The translations under genes and the position numbers were made by a program. Positions 18,712 to 27,275 of a DNA stretch of 48,634 nucleotides are shown piece after piece; position 1 is the first letter of the stretch, and the number at the start of each line of letters is the position of its first letter. Under the pieces are notes generated by a model, which ran no database searches, was not told where the DNA came from, and worked only from the letters and a program-made list of their open reading frames with translations. The DNA lies in assembly GCA_001657315.1 (NCBI GenBank), contig LYSV01000084.1, forward strand, positions 1 to 48,634. Direction: 5' to 3'. The DNA comes from Flammeovirgaceae bacterium BBD 1991-12 (lineage in GTDB: Bacteria > Bacteroidota > Bacteroidia > Cytophagales > Cyclobacteriaceae).

Positions 18712-20208
18712 ATGTGCGACCATCATCATCCAAAACCAAGATCCAATGATCCTGACCTAAAAGAGATCGAGAAACAAATGGATCGTCGGGAGTTTTTGAC
18801 AAAGACTTCTCTTGGACTAGGAGCTATGGCTTTTGGTTCACTATTGGGTATGGATAAAGCGTTCGCCTCTTCGCCAAACAACCCCATTTCAGGTCCAAAC
18901 GGGATTCCAGGTCTTCCTCATTTTGTTCCCAAAGCAAAACGGATTGTGTACCTGTTCCAAAGTGGAGGCCCTTCACAGTTGGAAACGTACGATTACAAAC
19001 CTAAACTCCAGCAGTTGCATGGTCAACAATTGCCTGATTCGGTGAGAAAGGGTCAGCGATTGACCGGAATGAGTGCCGATCAGACCTCATTGCCGGTGAC
19101 TTCATCCATTTATAAATTCAATCAGTACGGTGAAAGTAGAGCCTGGGTAAGTGAATTAATGCCTCACACAGCTGAGATGGTGGACGACATCTGTTTCATC
19201 AAGTCCTTGCACACGGAACAAATCAACCACGATCCGGCAATCACTTTTTTCCAAACCGGTCATCAGCTTCCTGGTCGTCCGTCTATTGGCTCCTGGCTGA
19301 ATTATGGCTTGGGTACGGACAATGAAAATTTGCCGGCTTTCATTGTGTTGGTTTCCAGGAATTCAGGAGGGCAACCATTATACGCACGACTATGGGGCAA
19401 CGGCTTTTTGCCTACAGAGCACCAGGGAGTGCAATTCAGGTCTGGCAAAGACCCTGTTTTGTACTTAAGTGATCCGGAGAATTTTGATGGTCAGGATCGT
19501 AGACACATGCTGGATTACCTGCATAAACTCAATGCGGTACAGAACGATACATATGGTGATCCGGAGATCAACGCAAGGATGGCGCAATACGAAATGGCCT
19601 ACAAGATGCAAACCTCTGTGCCTGAGGTAACAGACCTAAGCGATGAGCCTGATCATATTTTTGATATGTATGGTGAGGATAGTCGAGATCCCGGTACGTA
19701 TGCTGCCAATTGTCTGATGGCCCGGAAGCTGTTAGAGAAAGGCGTCAGGTTTGTACAGCTATACCATCAAGGCTGGGATCACCATGGATGGCTACCAAGT
19801 GGGATAAAAGGGCAATGCCAACGAACGGATCAGGGTACTGCTGCGCTACTAAAGGATCTGAAGCAGCGAGGGTTGTTGGAAGATACCCTCGTCATATGGG
19901 GAGGTGAGTTCGGTCGTACGGTGTACTCACAGGGTAAATTAACTGCTACTAACTATGGAAGAGATCATCACCCAAGATGCTTCACCATGTGGATGGCAGG
20001 AGCAGGTGTAAAACCTGGATTTAGCTATGGTGAAACAGATGATTTTAGTTATAACATCATGAAGGATCCGGTACATGTGCACGATTTTCATGCTACGCTC
20101 ATGCACCTCATGGGAGTAGATCATGAAAAACTCACTTTTAAACACCAGGGACGTAGGTACCGGCTGACAGATGTCCATGGGCATGTGGTAAAAGATATTT
20201 TGACTTAA
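18712..20208 (+). CDS. DUF1501 family protein with Tat signal
   Basis: This is a 498-residue protein of the alkaline-phosphatase-like DUF1501 family. The His-rich start MCDHHHPKPRS is followed by a twin-arginine signal (DRREFLTKTSLGLGAMAFGS), so it should be exported folded, perhaps with metal bound. Typical conserved segments are present: LFQSGGPSQLETYDYKP, LHTEQINHDPA, YHQGWDHHG, WGGEFGRT, GRDHHPRCFTMWMAGAGVK and VHDFHATLMHLMGVDH. The many His and Asp residues suggest metal binding. It lacks the C/S-x-P-x-R sulfatase signature, so 'sulfatase' would be an overcall. DUF1501 genes commonly follow PSCyt-DUF1553 genes and probably act with them; the reaction is unknown. Confidence 0.93.
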   Translation: MCDHHHPKPRSNDPDLKEIEKQMDRREFLTKTSLGLGAMAFGSLLGMDKAFASSPNNPISGPNGIPGLPHFVPKAKRIVYLFQSGGPSQLETYDYKPKLQQLHGQQLPDSVRKGQRLTGMSADQTSLPVTSSIYKFNQYGESRAWVSELMPHTAEMVDDICFIKSLHTEQINHDPAITFFQTGHQLPGRPSIGSWLNYGLGTDNENLPAFIVLVSRNSGGQPLYARLWGNGFLPTEHQGVQFRSGKDPVLYLSDPENFDGQDRRHMLDYLHKLNAVQNDTYGDPEINARMAQYEMAYKMQTSVPEVTDLSDEPDHIFDMYGEDSRDPGTYAANCLMARKLLEKGVRFVQLYHQGWDHHGWLPSGIKGQCQRTDQGTAALLKDLKQRGLLEDTLVIWGGEFGRTVYSQGKLTATNYGRDHHPRCFTMWMAGAGVKPGFSYGETDDFSYNIMKDPVHVHDFHATLMHLMGVDHEKLTFKHQGRRYRLTDVHGHVVKDILT

Positions 20209-20221
20209 CCTACCCAAAAAA

Positions 20222-21337
20222 ATGACAACAAGAAGAAATTTTGTAAAGAAGACTACCGCTGCAGGTATCGGACTTTCGGCTACCTCACTCTTTAATTATA
20301 ATGTAACCGCAGCACCTAAAAAATCTCAAGATGATCTGATAGTTGGGCACGGCGACTTCAAATACCGAGTAGATAAAAGCTGGGGAAATCTGGATCCTGT
20401 CAAGGTGCCTGTCGACAACTGCCACGAAATGGTGGTTGATTCCAAAGGACGCATCATCCTTTTGACAGATGAGATCAGGAATAATCTCATCATCTACGAC
20501 CAGTCAGGAAACCTGATTGATGCTTATTGCAACCGTTTTCCTGGAGGGCACGGACTGACCATCAATGAAGAAGGAGGAGAGGAGTTTCTGTATATCTGTG
20601 ACAGTGGTTGGTTTCACGATCATAAATATCCGGACGATTGGAAATACTTTAGTGGTAATGGATTTGCTTCTAAGATCACCATGAAAGGGGAATTGGTTTT
20701 TAATTTGGCAGATCCTCGTACAACAGGTGTTTATGAGCCTGATATGAAGTTCAAACCATCAGAAACAGCTGTTGCGCCAAATGGAGACATTTACGTAGCA
20801 GATGGTTATGGCTCCAACTACATCATCCAATACGATCAATATGGTCGCTATATCCGTCATTTTGGAGGTTCAAGGAATGAAGACCCTGACTACAACCTTA
20901 ATGGGGCACACGGAGTGACATTAGACACCCGAAACCCTGACGAACTTCAACTCATCGTTACTTCCAGATTCGACTGTGCATTTAAGTTTTTTACGTTAGA
21001 CGGTAAGTTCAAAAAACAGGTAACTATTCCAGGAGCATTAGTAAACAGAGCGGTAATTCACGGAAAAAACATTTATGCTGGCGTGTGCTGGTCGAAGATA
21101 GACGGTAAGCTCAAGGATGGAACTGGTTATGTCACTATTCTTGATGAGAATGACAAGGTGGTTTCCAACCCTGGAGGTCAGGCACCAAGGTATGTTGATG
21201 GAGAACTGCAGTATCAGATTCAGGAAGTGCCATTTATCCGACACGGCCATGATGTTTGTGTCGATGGCGACGAAAATGTCTATGTGTGTCAGTGGAACGG
21301 TGGACGTACCTATCCGATCAAGCTAGAGCGGGTTTAA
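20222..21337 (+). CDS. NHL-repeat-type six-bladed beta-propeller with Tat signal
   Basis: This is a 371-residue protein with a twin-arginine leader (TRRNFVKKTTAAGIGLSATS). The remainder is NHL-type propeller blades: DNCHEMVVDSKGRIILLTDE, PGGHGLTINEEGGEEFLYI, APNGDIYVADGYGSNYIIQY, NGAHGVTLDTRNPDEL and RHGHDVCVDGDENVYVCQW. His residues at the start of several blades (CHEM, GHGL, AHGV, GHDV) line up with metal- or substrate-binding positions seen in peptidyl-glycine lyase-like propellers, but this is analogy only. It sits 13 bases after DUF1501 and 3 bases before the next gene, so it is part of the same unit. It is probably a periplasmic partner or enzyme of unknown substrate. Confidence 0.88.
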   Translation: MTTRRNFVKKTTAAGIGLSATSLFNYNVTAAPKKSQDDLIVGHGDFKYRVDKSWGNLDPVKVPVDNCHEMVVDSKGRIILLTDEIRNNLIIYDQSGNLIDAYCNRFPGGHGLTINEEGGEEFLYICDSGWFHDHKYPDDWKYFSGNGFASKITMKGELVFNLADPRTTGVYEPDMKFKPSETAVAPNGDIYVADGYGSNYIIQYDQYGRYIRHFGGSRNEDPDYNLNGAHGVTLDTRNPDELQLIVTSRFDCAFKFFTLDGKFKKQVTIPGALVNRAVIHGKNIYAGVCWSKIDGKLKDGTGYVTILDENDKVVSNPGGQAPRYVDGELQYQIQEVPFIRHGHDVCVDGDENVYVCQWNGGRTYPIKLERV

Positions 21338-21340
21338 CGC

Positions 21341-22696
21341 ATGAATTGGGAGCTTTTTATTGGGCGGTTCCATCCGTTGGTAGTTCATTTGCCGATTGGT
21401 TTTTTGCTATTGGCACTGATCATGGAGCTGGTAAGCATTTTCCTTAAAGACAAAACCAAAAACCTGGATTCAGCCATTGGTATCGCTTTATTAGCAGGAG
21501 GTATTGGAGGGGTAGGTTCTGTGGCCATAGGCCTTCTACTTGCAACAGGAGGTGGATACGAAGCGGCTACCCTGGACTGGCATAAGTGGATGGGTATCCT
21601 GGTGACGATACTTGCTTTTGTAGCCTGGGGATTGAAAAAAAGCTTCTTGAGCATTTCACCTCTGATCGAGAGGGCCCTTTTGTTCGGAATCGTTCTAGGT
21701 ATATCTATAACAGGTCACTTAGGGGGCAACCTTACCCATGGAAGCGATTATCTACTAGCCTATGCTCCGGATCTGGTGAAAAAGGTAGCAGGTGTCTCGT
21801 CCGAAACACGTAAAATAAAAGTTCCTGATCACCTTGATTCTATAGTGGTCTTTGACCATCTCGTTAAGCCTATTCTGGAGTCGAAGTGTGTCAGTTGTCA
21901 TAACCCTACTAAAACTCAAGGTGGATTGCTTATGACCGCTGCAGGACTTCAGGCAGGGGGTGATTCAGGTCCATCGCTTCATGGAGGCGAGCCATTCAAA
22001 AGTGAGTTATTCATTCGAACCACCTTGCCTCAAAGCAGCAAAAAATTCATGCCACCTAAAGGAGAGACATTGTCTTACGCCGAAATCAAACTTTTAGAGT
22101 GGTGGATAGGGGAAGGTGCGTCCATGACTGCTCCTGTAACTAAAATGAAAGCCAGCTCAGAGGTGAAAACGCTGCTTTTACGTGATTTTCAATTGGACCT
22201 TAACGTAAAACCACATTATGAAAGAGTCCAACTGGAACCCGTCAGCAGGAATCTGATTGAGCAGGCAGAATCAAAAGGCTGGATCATCCAACCTTTGGCA
22301 TCTGGGCATGCTATGTTGGATGTGAAATTTGATAATACAGAACTCACAGAAGAGGCCATCGGGACTTTGGTACCTATTGCGCAAAATGTTGCCTTTCTGG
22401 ATTTAAGTGATGTTGTATTTGACGAAGGTTCATTTCAAAATCTTGTGAATTTCGAGAACCTTGTGCGCCTCAAACTCGCCGGTAGCTCTGTGCAGGATGC
22501 GGAGCTACCAGCCATAGAGAACCTTCTTTTCTTGGAAGTACTGAACGTCTACAATACCCACCTGACTGAGAATTCTTTGGAAAGCATTGCAAAAATCAAG
22601 TCATTAAAAAAGTTGTACCTCTGGCGTACGGAAATAAAATCAGAAAGCCTGGAGCCCTTAAAGTCGCAACTTTCAAGTACAGAGATTATCGGTTAG
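21341..22696 (+). CDS. Inner-membrane DUF2231-cytochrome c (PSCyt1) protein with LRR-like tail
   Basis: This is a 451-residue membrane protein. The N-terminal DUF2231 domain has four predicted helices (about residues 12-32, 43-66, 80-100, 108-128) and the motif HPLVVHLPIGF. A periplasmic PSCyt1-type haem domain follows, with C183-VS-C186-H187 and a later FMPPKGE. Residues 300-450 look like leucine-rich repeats (NVAFLDLSDVVFDEGSF, NLVRLKLAGSSV, FLEVLNVYNTHLT, SLKKLYLWRTEI). It is the last gene of the four-gene unit and its only obvious membrane anchor, so it could pass electrons between the quinone pool and the soluble partners. That electron path is inference. Confidence 0.88.
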   Translation: MNWELFIGRFHPLVVHLPIGFLLLALIMELVSIFLKDKTKNLDSAIGIALLAGGIGGVGSVAIGLLLATGGGYEAATLDWHKWMGILVTILAFVAWGLKKSFLSISPLIERALLFGIVLGISITGHLGGNLTHGSDYLLAYAPDLVKKVAGVSSETRKIKVPDHLDSIVVFDHLVKPILESKCVSCHNPTKTQGGLLMTAAGLQAGGDSGPSLHGGEPFKSELFIRTTLPQSSKKFMPPKGETLSYAEIKLLEWWIGEGASMTAPVTKMKASSEVKTLLLRDFQLDLNVKPHYERVQLEPVSRNLIEQAESKGWIIQPLASGHAMLDVKFDNTELTEEAIGTLVPIAQNVAFLDLSDVVFDEGSFQNLVNFENLVRLKLAGSSVQDAELPAIENLLFLEVLNVYNTHLTENSLESIAKIKSLKKLYLWRTEIKSESLEPLKSQLSSTEIIG

Positions 22697-22779
22697 CACT
22701 TTCAATGACATGTATCTGTGTGTTCCAGGTTGTACTTGTGTGGTAGATCTACTCTTTTCCGGAATTGCTGATCTTCCCA

Positions 22780-25700
22780 CTATTTCGTAATTTTTATTCC
22801 TTTTTGATTCCTGCTGTAATCAGCCGGGGTCATTCCAAATTCTTTCTTAAAGCAATTTCTGAAATACTTCGGATCAAGAAACCCAACTTCATACATCACC
22901 TCATTGACAGAGAATCGATTTTTATCGAAAAGTTGCCGCGCTCGTTGTATTCGTATATTTCTAATGAAGACGAGAGTGGTCTGACCTACTAAGACCTTAA
23001 GCTTTTTATTCAAATGGAAGGATGACATGCCAACATCTCTTGCAAACATTTCTACGGTATATTCGGAATTACCAATGTTCTTTTCAACGTAACTTAAAGC
23101 CCTTGAAAGAAATTTTTCATCCAAAGAGGTTATTTTAATTTCACTGGGCATTATTCTTTCCCCTTTATTGAATTTTTTAAGGAAAGACCTTCTGGATGCC
23201 AGAAGTGCCTCCATCCTTGCGTCCAGCTCCCTTAATTCAAACGGTTTAACAATATAAGCATCGGCACCGGTTTCGTAACCACTTAATTTAGATTCATTAG
23301 ATGCTTTGGCAGTTATCAGGATAACCAGGATATGATTGATTCTATTATCATTTTTCAGTTTTTTGCAAAACTCCATTCCATCCATAACAGGCATCATTAT
23401 ATCGCTTATCACCAAATCGACTCTCTCAGAGACACATTTTTCGAGTGCTTCTTCTCCATTTTGCGCAGTAAGTATCTTGTATCTATCCTTCAGATATTCT
23501 GTTAAAGAGAATAAAATATCTTGATTATCCTCAACAAGTAAGATAGTTTCCCGTGATTCTATTTCAACGAGTTCTTTATTTTTTATGTCGGTTTCTTCGC
23601 CTGAATCTATCAGCCAATTCACTTCTTTGTTTTCTACATATTCCTCGGATTCACTAAAATCTGTTTGCGTTATTTCATCATTTAAAAAAGCTTCTTTTTC
23701 TATGGGTAAAATGACTGAAAAGGTAGTTCCTTCATTCTCTTTTGAAACAAAGCTTATCGATCCATGATATAGCTCAATAAGACCCTTGGTATAAGCTAAT
23801 CCAATGCCAGATCCGCTTTCCTTTTTTGGATAAAAATCTGAAAATCGTTCAAACAAATGTTCTTGCACGGTTTTGGACATTCCAACTCCGCTATCCTTAA
23901 CCTCTAATTCTATTTTCTTGCCAGAGTCATCTTTATCGAGAGTTACTGTAATTTCACCGTCGTTGGGGGTAAACTTGAAGGCATTGGATAGTAGGTTAAA
24001 CAATACTCTTTCTAGAATTTCTTTATCATAATAGCCCACTATGACCTCATGACATACAAATTGGAAGTCTATCCTCTTTTTTCTGGCGACCTCGTTGAAA
24101 TTATCACATAAACTCTTAATGTAGGTACTGCACTTCCCTTTTGATACTTTTATCGGCATTTTACCTTGCTCTACCTTACGAAAATCGAGCAATTGATTAA
24201 TTAAATTCAGGAGGATATGAGTATTACGATGTATTTTGGAATAATAGGTTTTTAGCTCTCCTTCTGTCAGAGAGCGTTTACTTTTTCTCAGTTGTTCAGT
24301 AAGTCCAAGTATTAGCGTAAGAGGTGTTCGAAATTCGTGGGAGACATTCGTAAAAAAGCGAAACTTTAGCTGGTTTAGTTCTTCAATTTTTTCCTTTTCC
24401 AGGTGATCTATTAATAACTGGTTCTTTCTTGAATTCTTGATGACGGTATACTTTCTAAAAAACCATAAACAAAGAATAATCATTATCAGGTAGAGGGTCT
24501 TGGCATATATTGATGCCCATACCGGGGGTGCAATCTCGATATCTAATTTAATTGGGTTTTCGTTCCAGAAAAGATCACCATTGCTTGCCTTCATCTTCAA
24601 TGTATATTCCCCCGCCGGAACATTCGTGTATCTTGCCATTCTAACATCTGAAGAAACATTTATCCAGTCATCATCAAAACCCTCCAGCATAAATGAGTAC
24701 TGATTGTTTTCTGGCGATGCAAAGTGTGTAATGGCAAATTCCACTGAAAAGCTATTTTCCTTATGTTTAAGCTTAATTTTTTCAAGATCGTTTATGTTTC
24801 GCTCAAGTAAAACTCTACCATTTATATGCTCTTGCGGATTAATTGATTTATCTAAAATCTTAAAATCAGTAATAACAAGTGGAGCTTTTGTTGTGTCTTT
24901 TATGATCTCCCCTGGTTTGAAATTGACGAATCCATTAACACTACCAAAAAGCATTTCTCCATTCCGAAGCGTTTCTGATGCCACCTCGGTAAATTCCCAA
25001 TCGTGCAGCCCATCGCCTATGCCGAAGTTGTCATATTCTTCCCTGGAAGGATCAAATCTCACAATCCCTTTATTGGTGCCAAGCCAGAGATTTCCTTCTT
25101 TATCTTCTTCAATAGATTTTACATTATTATCGATTAGTCCATTTGATACATTAAACCTTTGAAAGCTATCATCATTGTCAGCGACGCCTCTTATCACTTT
25201 GTTTAGACCTCCACCAATCGTTCCTACCCAGATAGTCCCATCCGTTGAGATATGAATAGGAATGACATAGTCATATCCAATTGACGAAGAATCATTTACA
25301 TTGTACTGGTATCGTATAAAAGATGGCGACTCCTTATATTTTTCTTCCCTGGTTAGTTTATGAAGGCCTCTCTCAGTACCGATCCATAGATTTCCATAAG
25401 GATCCTCTTTGATACATCTGATTACATTAGCTGTACTTTTATTGTTGGAGGGGTCATATTTCATATGGTTGAAAGAAACCAACTTTCCATTTCTATCAAG
25501 TTTAATTCTGTGCAACCCATCAGCATAGGTACCCACCCACAAAAAGTTATTTGAATCGTGGTATAACCACATAACAATCCCTTCAATATCATGTCCTTCA
25601 AAAGCCTGAGAAGACAGTTTTTGTGTTTTTTCATTATACTGAACTATATGAAGAAATCCTGGATGATCCGTCCCGACAAACATTAGGTTCGCTACAGTAT

Positions 25701-26985
25701 TTTGAGACTCTTCCAGGGCAAAAACAAATTCTTCTCTACCCTCAAGTTCTACTTTCTCAAATCCACTTTCATAAGCTTTCACGGGTCTCTTTTTATGAAA
25801 ATTGAGACCTCCACCTTCCGTGGCTACCCAAAGATTACCGAGTTGATCCTCTTTTATCGAGCGCATCTTACTTCCAGGCAAGCTGCCTTTTTCAAGTGTT
25901 TCAAAGTAGTGGCGAAATTTCTTCCTTAAAGGGTTGAACATATTGACCCCGCCGCCACTGGTTCCGATCCAAATTATTCCATTGCTATCACTGAATATGC
26001 TTAGACACTGATTTCTACTGAGGCTGTTTGGGTTGGATAAATCATTTGAAAAGCTGGAATATACCAGGCCGTTTTTGTTTGAAACCATGAGGCGTGCACC
26101 TGTAGCGTTAACACCCCAGATATTCCCATTTTTATCTACACATATCTTTCTTCCTGAAATATTGTTAAGATCATGCGTAGAGGGATTTGTTTTGTATATT
26201 TCACCGAAAGGTAGAAGCAGGACCTGTTGTACGTTACTAATCACTAATGCACTATCGTTTTTAGTGATATCAGTGATTCTTGGAGGACTTAAAGGTAATT
26301 CATATTGAATGAACCTATGGGTTGAGTCTCTTTTTCCGATATCATATCTGTAAAGCCCACTGCTTGTTCCAAACCATAGATCATCGAATGGGTCCATAAA
26401 GATCTTGAAAATATGATTACTTCTTAAGGAAAAAGGAGCTTGAACATCAGCCCAAATATGTTCGATATCAAATGATTTATTATCGTTAACCTGTATTACA
26501 TTAAGACCGTTAATAGTACCCACCCAAATTCTTCCGTCACTTGCTTCCTGCATACTAACGATGTGATTGTTGGTGATAACGTTAGGACTTGATGATGAAT
26601 TTTTAATTTGGGCCATTTTATTGGCTGACCGGTCATAAAACGTTATTCCAGCATCATTTGTACCAATCCAGATGTTGCCATGGCTATCCTCTATAATAGA
26701 ACTGATAAGGTTACTCGACAATGAATTTGTGTTACCAACCTCTTTCTGAAAAACTTTGAAATTGTACCCATCAAAACGATTGACTCCTCCATTCGTTCCA
26801 AGCCAAATGAATCCATAGGAGTCTTGAATAATGCAAGTGACATCATTTTGTGAGAGACCATCTTTTGCCGAGAAGATTTCAAAGTAAGCATCAATGGCTG
26901 CGGCATCTTTTTGTGCAACCAATTGAGAAGGTAGCATGACGATGAGTAGTAATGCAATTGCCTGTTTTAGTATTTTATGCTCCAT
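22780..26985 (-). CDS. Hybrid two-component system regulator (HTCS)
   Basis: This one-protein sensor and regulator has about 1401 residues from the ATG at 26983-26985; a TTG 24 bases upstream extends the frame but leads with a poorer signal. The order is: signal peptide (KQAIALLLIVMLPSQLVAQ); two periplasmic seven-bladed propellers built from Reg_prop repeats (IWLGTNGGVNRFDGYNF, WVGTINGLN, LWVATEGGGLNF); Y_Y_Y domain (YSFMLEGFDDDWINV); one membrane helix (LYLIMIILCLWFF); HisKA with H883 in TNVSHEFRTPL; HATPase (SGSGIGLAYTKGL); receiver domain with D1195 in VISDIMMPV; and a C-terminal AraC DNA-binding domain (VNEVMYEVGFLDPKYFRNCF). HTCS proteins bind a polysaccharide fragment in the periplasm and switch on the adjacent SusCD locus. 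It diverges from susC. Confidence 0.96.
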   Translation of the reverse strand: MEHKILKQAIALLLIVMLPSQLVAQKDAAAIDAYFEIFSAKDGLSQNDVTCIIQDSYGFIWLGTNGGVNRFDGYNFKVFQKEVGNTNSLSSNLISSIIEDSHGNIWIGTNDAGITFYDRSANKMAQIKNSSSSPNVITNNHIVSMQEASDGRIWVGTINGLNVIQVNDNKSFDIEHIWADVQAPFSLRSNHIFKIFMDPFDDLWFGTSSGLYRYDIGKRDSTHRFIQYELPLSPPRITDITKNDSALVISNVQQVLLLPFGEIYKTNPSTHDLNNISGRKICVDKNGNIWGVNATGARLMVSNKNGLVYSSFSNDLSNPNSLSRNQCLSIFSDSNGIIWIGTSGGGVNMFNPLRKKFRHYFETLEKGSLPGSKMRSIKEDQLGNLWVATEGGGLNFHKKRPVKAYESGFEKVELEGREEFVFALEESQNTVANLMFVGTDHPGFLHIVQYNEKTQKLSSQAFEGHDIEGIVMWLYHDSNNFLWVGTYADGLHRIKLDRNGKLVSFNHMKYDPSNNKSTANVIRCIKEDPYGNLWIGTERGLHKLTREEKYKESPSFIRYQYNVNDSSSIGYDYVIPIHISTDGTIWVGTIGGGLNKVIRGVADNDDSFQRFNVSNGLIDNNVKSIEEDKEGNLWLGTNKGIVRFDPSREEYDNFGIGDGLHDWEFTEVASETLRNGEMLFGSVNGFVNFKPGEIIKDTTKAPLVITDFKILDKSINPQEHINGRVLLERNINDLEKIKLKHKENSFSVEFAITHFASPENNQYSFMLEGFDDDWINVSSDVRMARYTNVPAGEYTLKMKASNGDLFWNENPIKLDIEIAPPVWASIYAKTLYLIMIILCLWFFRKYTVIKNSRKNQLLIDHLEKEKIEELNQLKFRFFTNVSHEFRTPLTLILGLTEQLRKSKRSLTEGELKTYYSKIHRNTHILLNLINQLLDFRKVEQGKMPIKVSKGKCSTYIKSLCDNFNEVARKKRIDFQFVCHEVIVGYYDKEILERVLFNLLSNAFKFTPNDGEITVTLDKDDSGKKIELEVKDSGVGMSKTVQEHLFERFSDFYPKKESGSGIGLAYTKGLIELYHGSISFVSKENEGTTFSVILPIEKEAFLNDEITQTDFSESEEYVENKEVNWLIDSGEETDIKNKELVEIESRETILLVEDNQDILFSLTEYLKDRYKILTAQNGEEALEKCVSERVDLVISDIMMPVMDGMEFCKKLKNDNRINHILVILITAKASNESKLSGYETGADAYIVKPFELRELDARMEALLASRRSFLKKFNKGERIMPSEIKITSLDEKFLSRALSYVEKNIGNSEYTVEMFARDVGMSSFHLNKKLKVLVGQTTLVFIRNIRIQRARQLFDKNRFSVNEVMYEVGFLDPKYFRNCFKKEFGMTPADYSRNQKGIKITK

Positions 26986-27009
26986 CAGGAAAATCTTAAT
27001 GTTATCCAA

Positions 27010-27275
27010 AGATGTGTATAAATGTAAGTCACTAAAGACTGTTTAAATGCAATCATCTATTAACATGAGATTTTTACATTTATTCTGTAAGTAGCAGATT
27101 TTCAGCGCTTTGAAACATACTATGTAATCTAAAAACAACTATATAGCCCTTAAATAAATAGTATATGACCCGTTTATCAAAAACCCGTCTTTTCTCCTGG
27201 TAAATGCCACTTGTCAATCTTGTAATTAGGCTTGATTTGTATAGATCAATATAACATTCAACAACCTACTATGAA
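27010..27275 (+). promoter_or_regulatory. HTCS-susC divergent intergenic region with candidate Bacteroidota promoter
   Basis: This AT-rich region separates the HTCS and susC and should carry both promoters and the HTCS operator. TTGATTTG at 27232-27239 matches the Bacteroidota -7 consensus TAnnTTTG at all but one fixed base. TTG at 27211-27213, 18 bases upstream, could be the -33 element. No start site can be proven from sequence, and no clear operator repeat was seen. Confidence 0.35.

Noticed and set aside
18712-20208. DUF1501 protein as a sulfatase
   Set aside because: The fold is related to alkaline phosphatase and sulfatases, but the C/S-x-P-x-R activation motif is not present, so sulfatase activity is not supported.
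24704-25162. 152-codon plus-strand frame
   Set aside because: It is wholly antisense to the propeller and Y_Y_Y region of the HTCS, and its Ser/Leu-rich translation has no domain.
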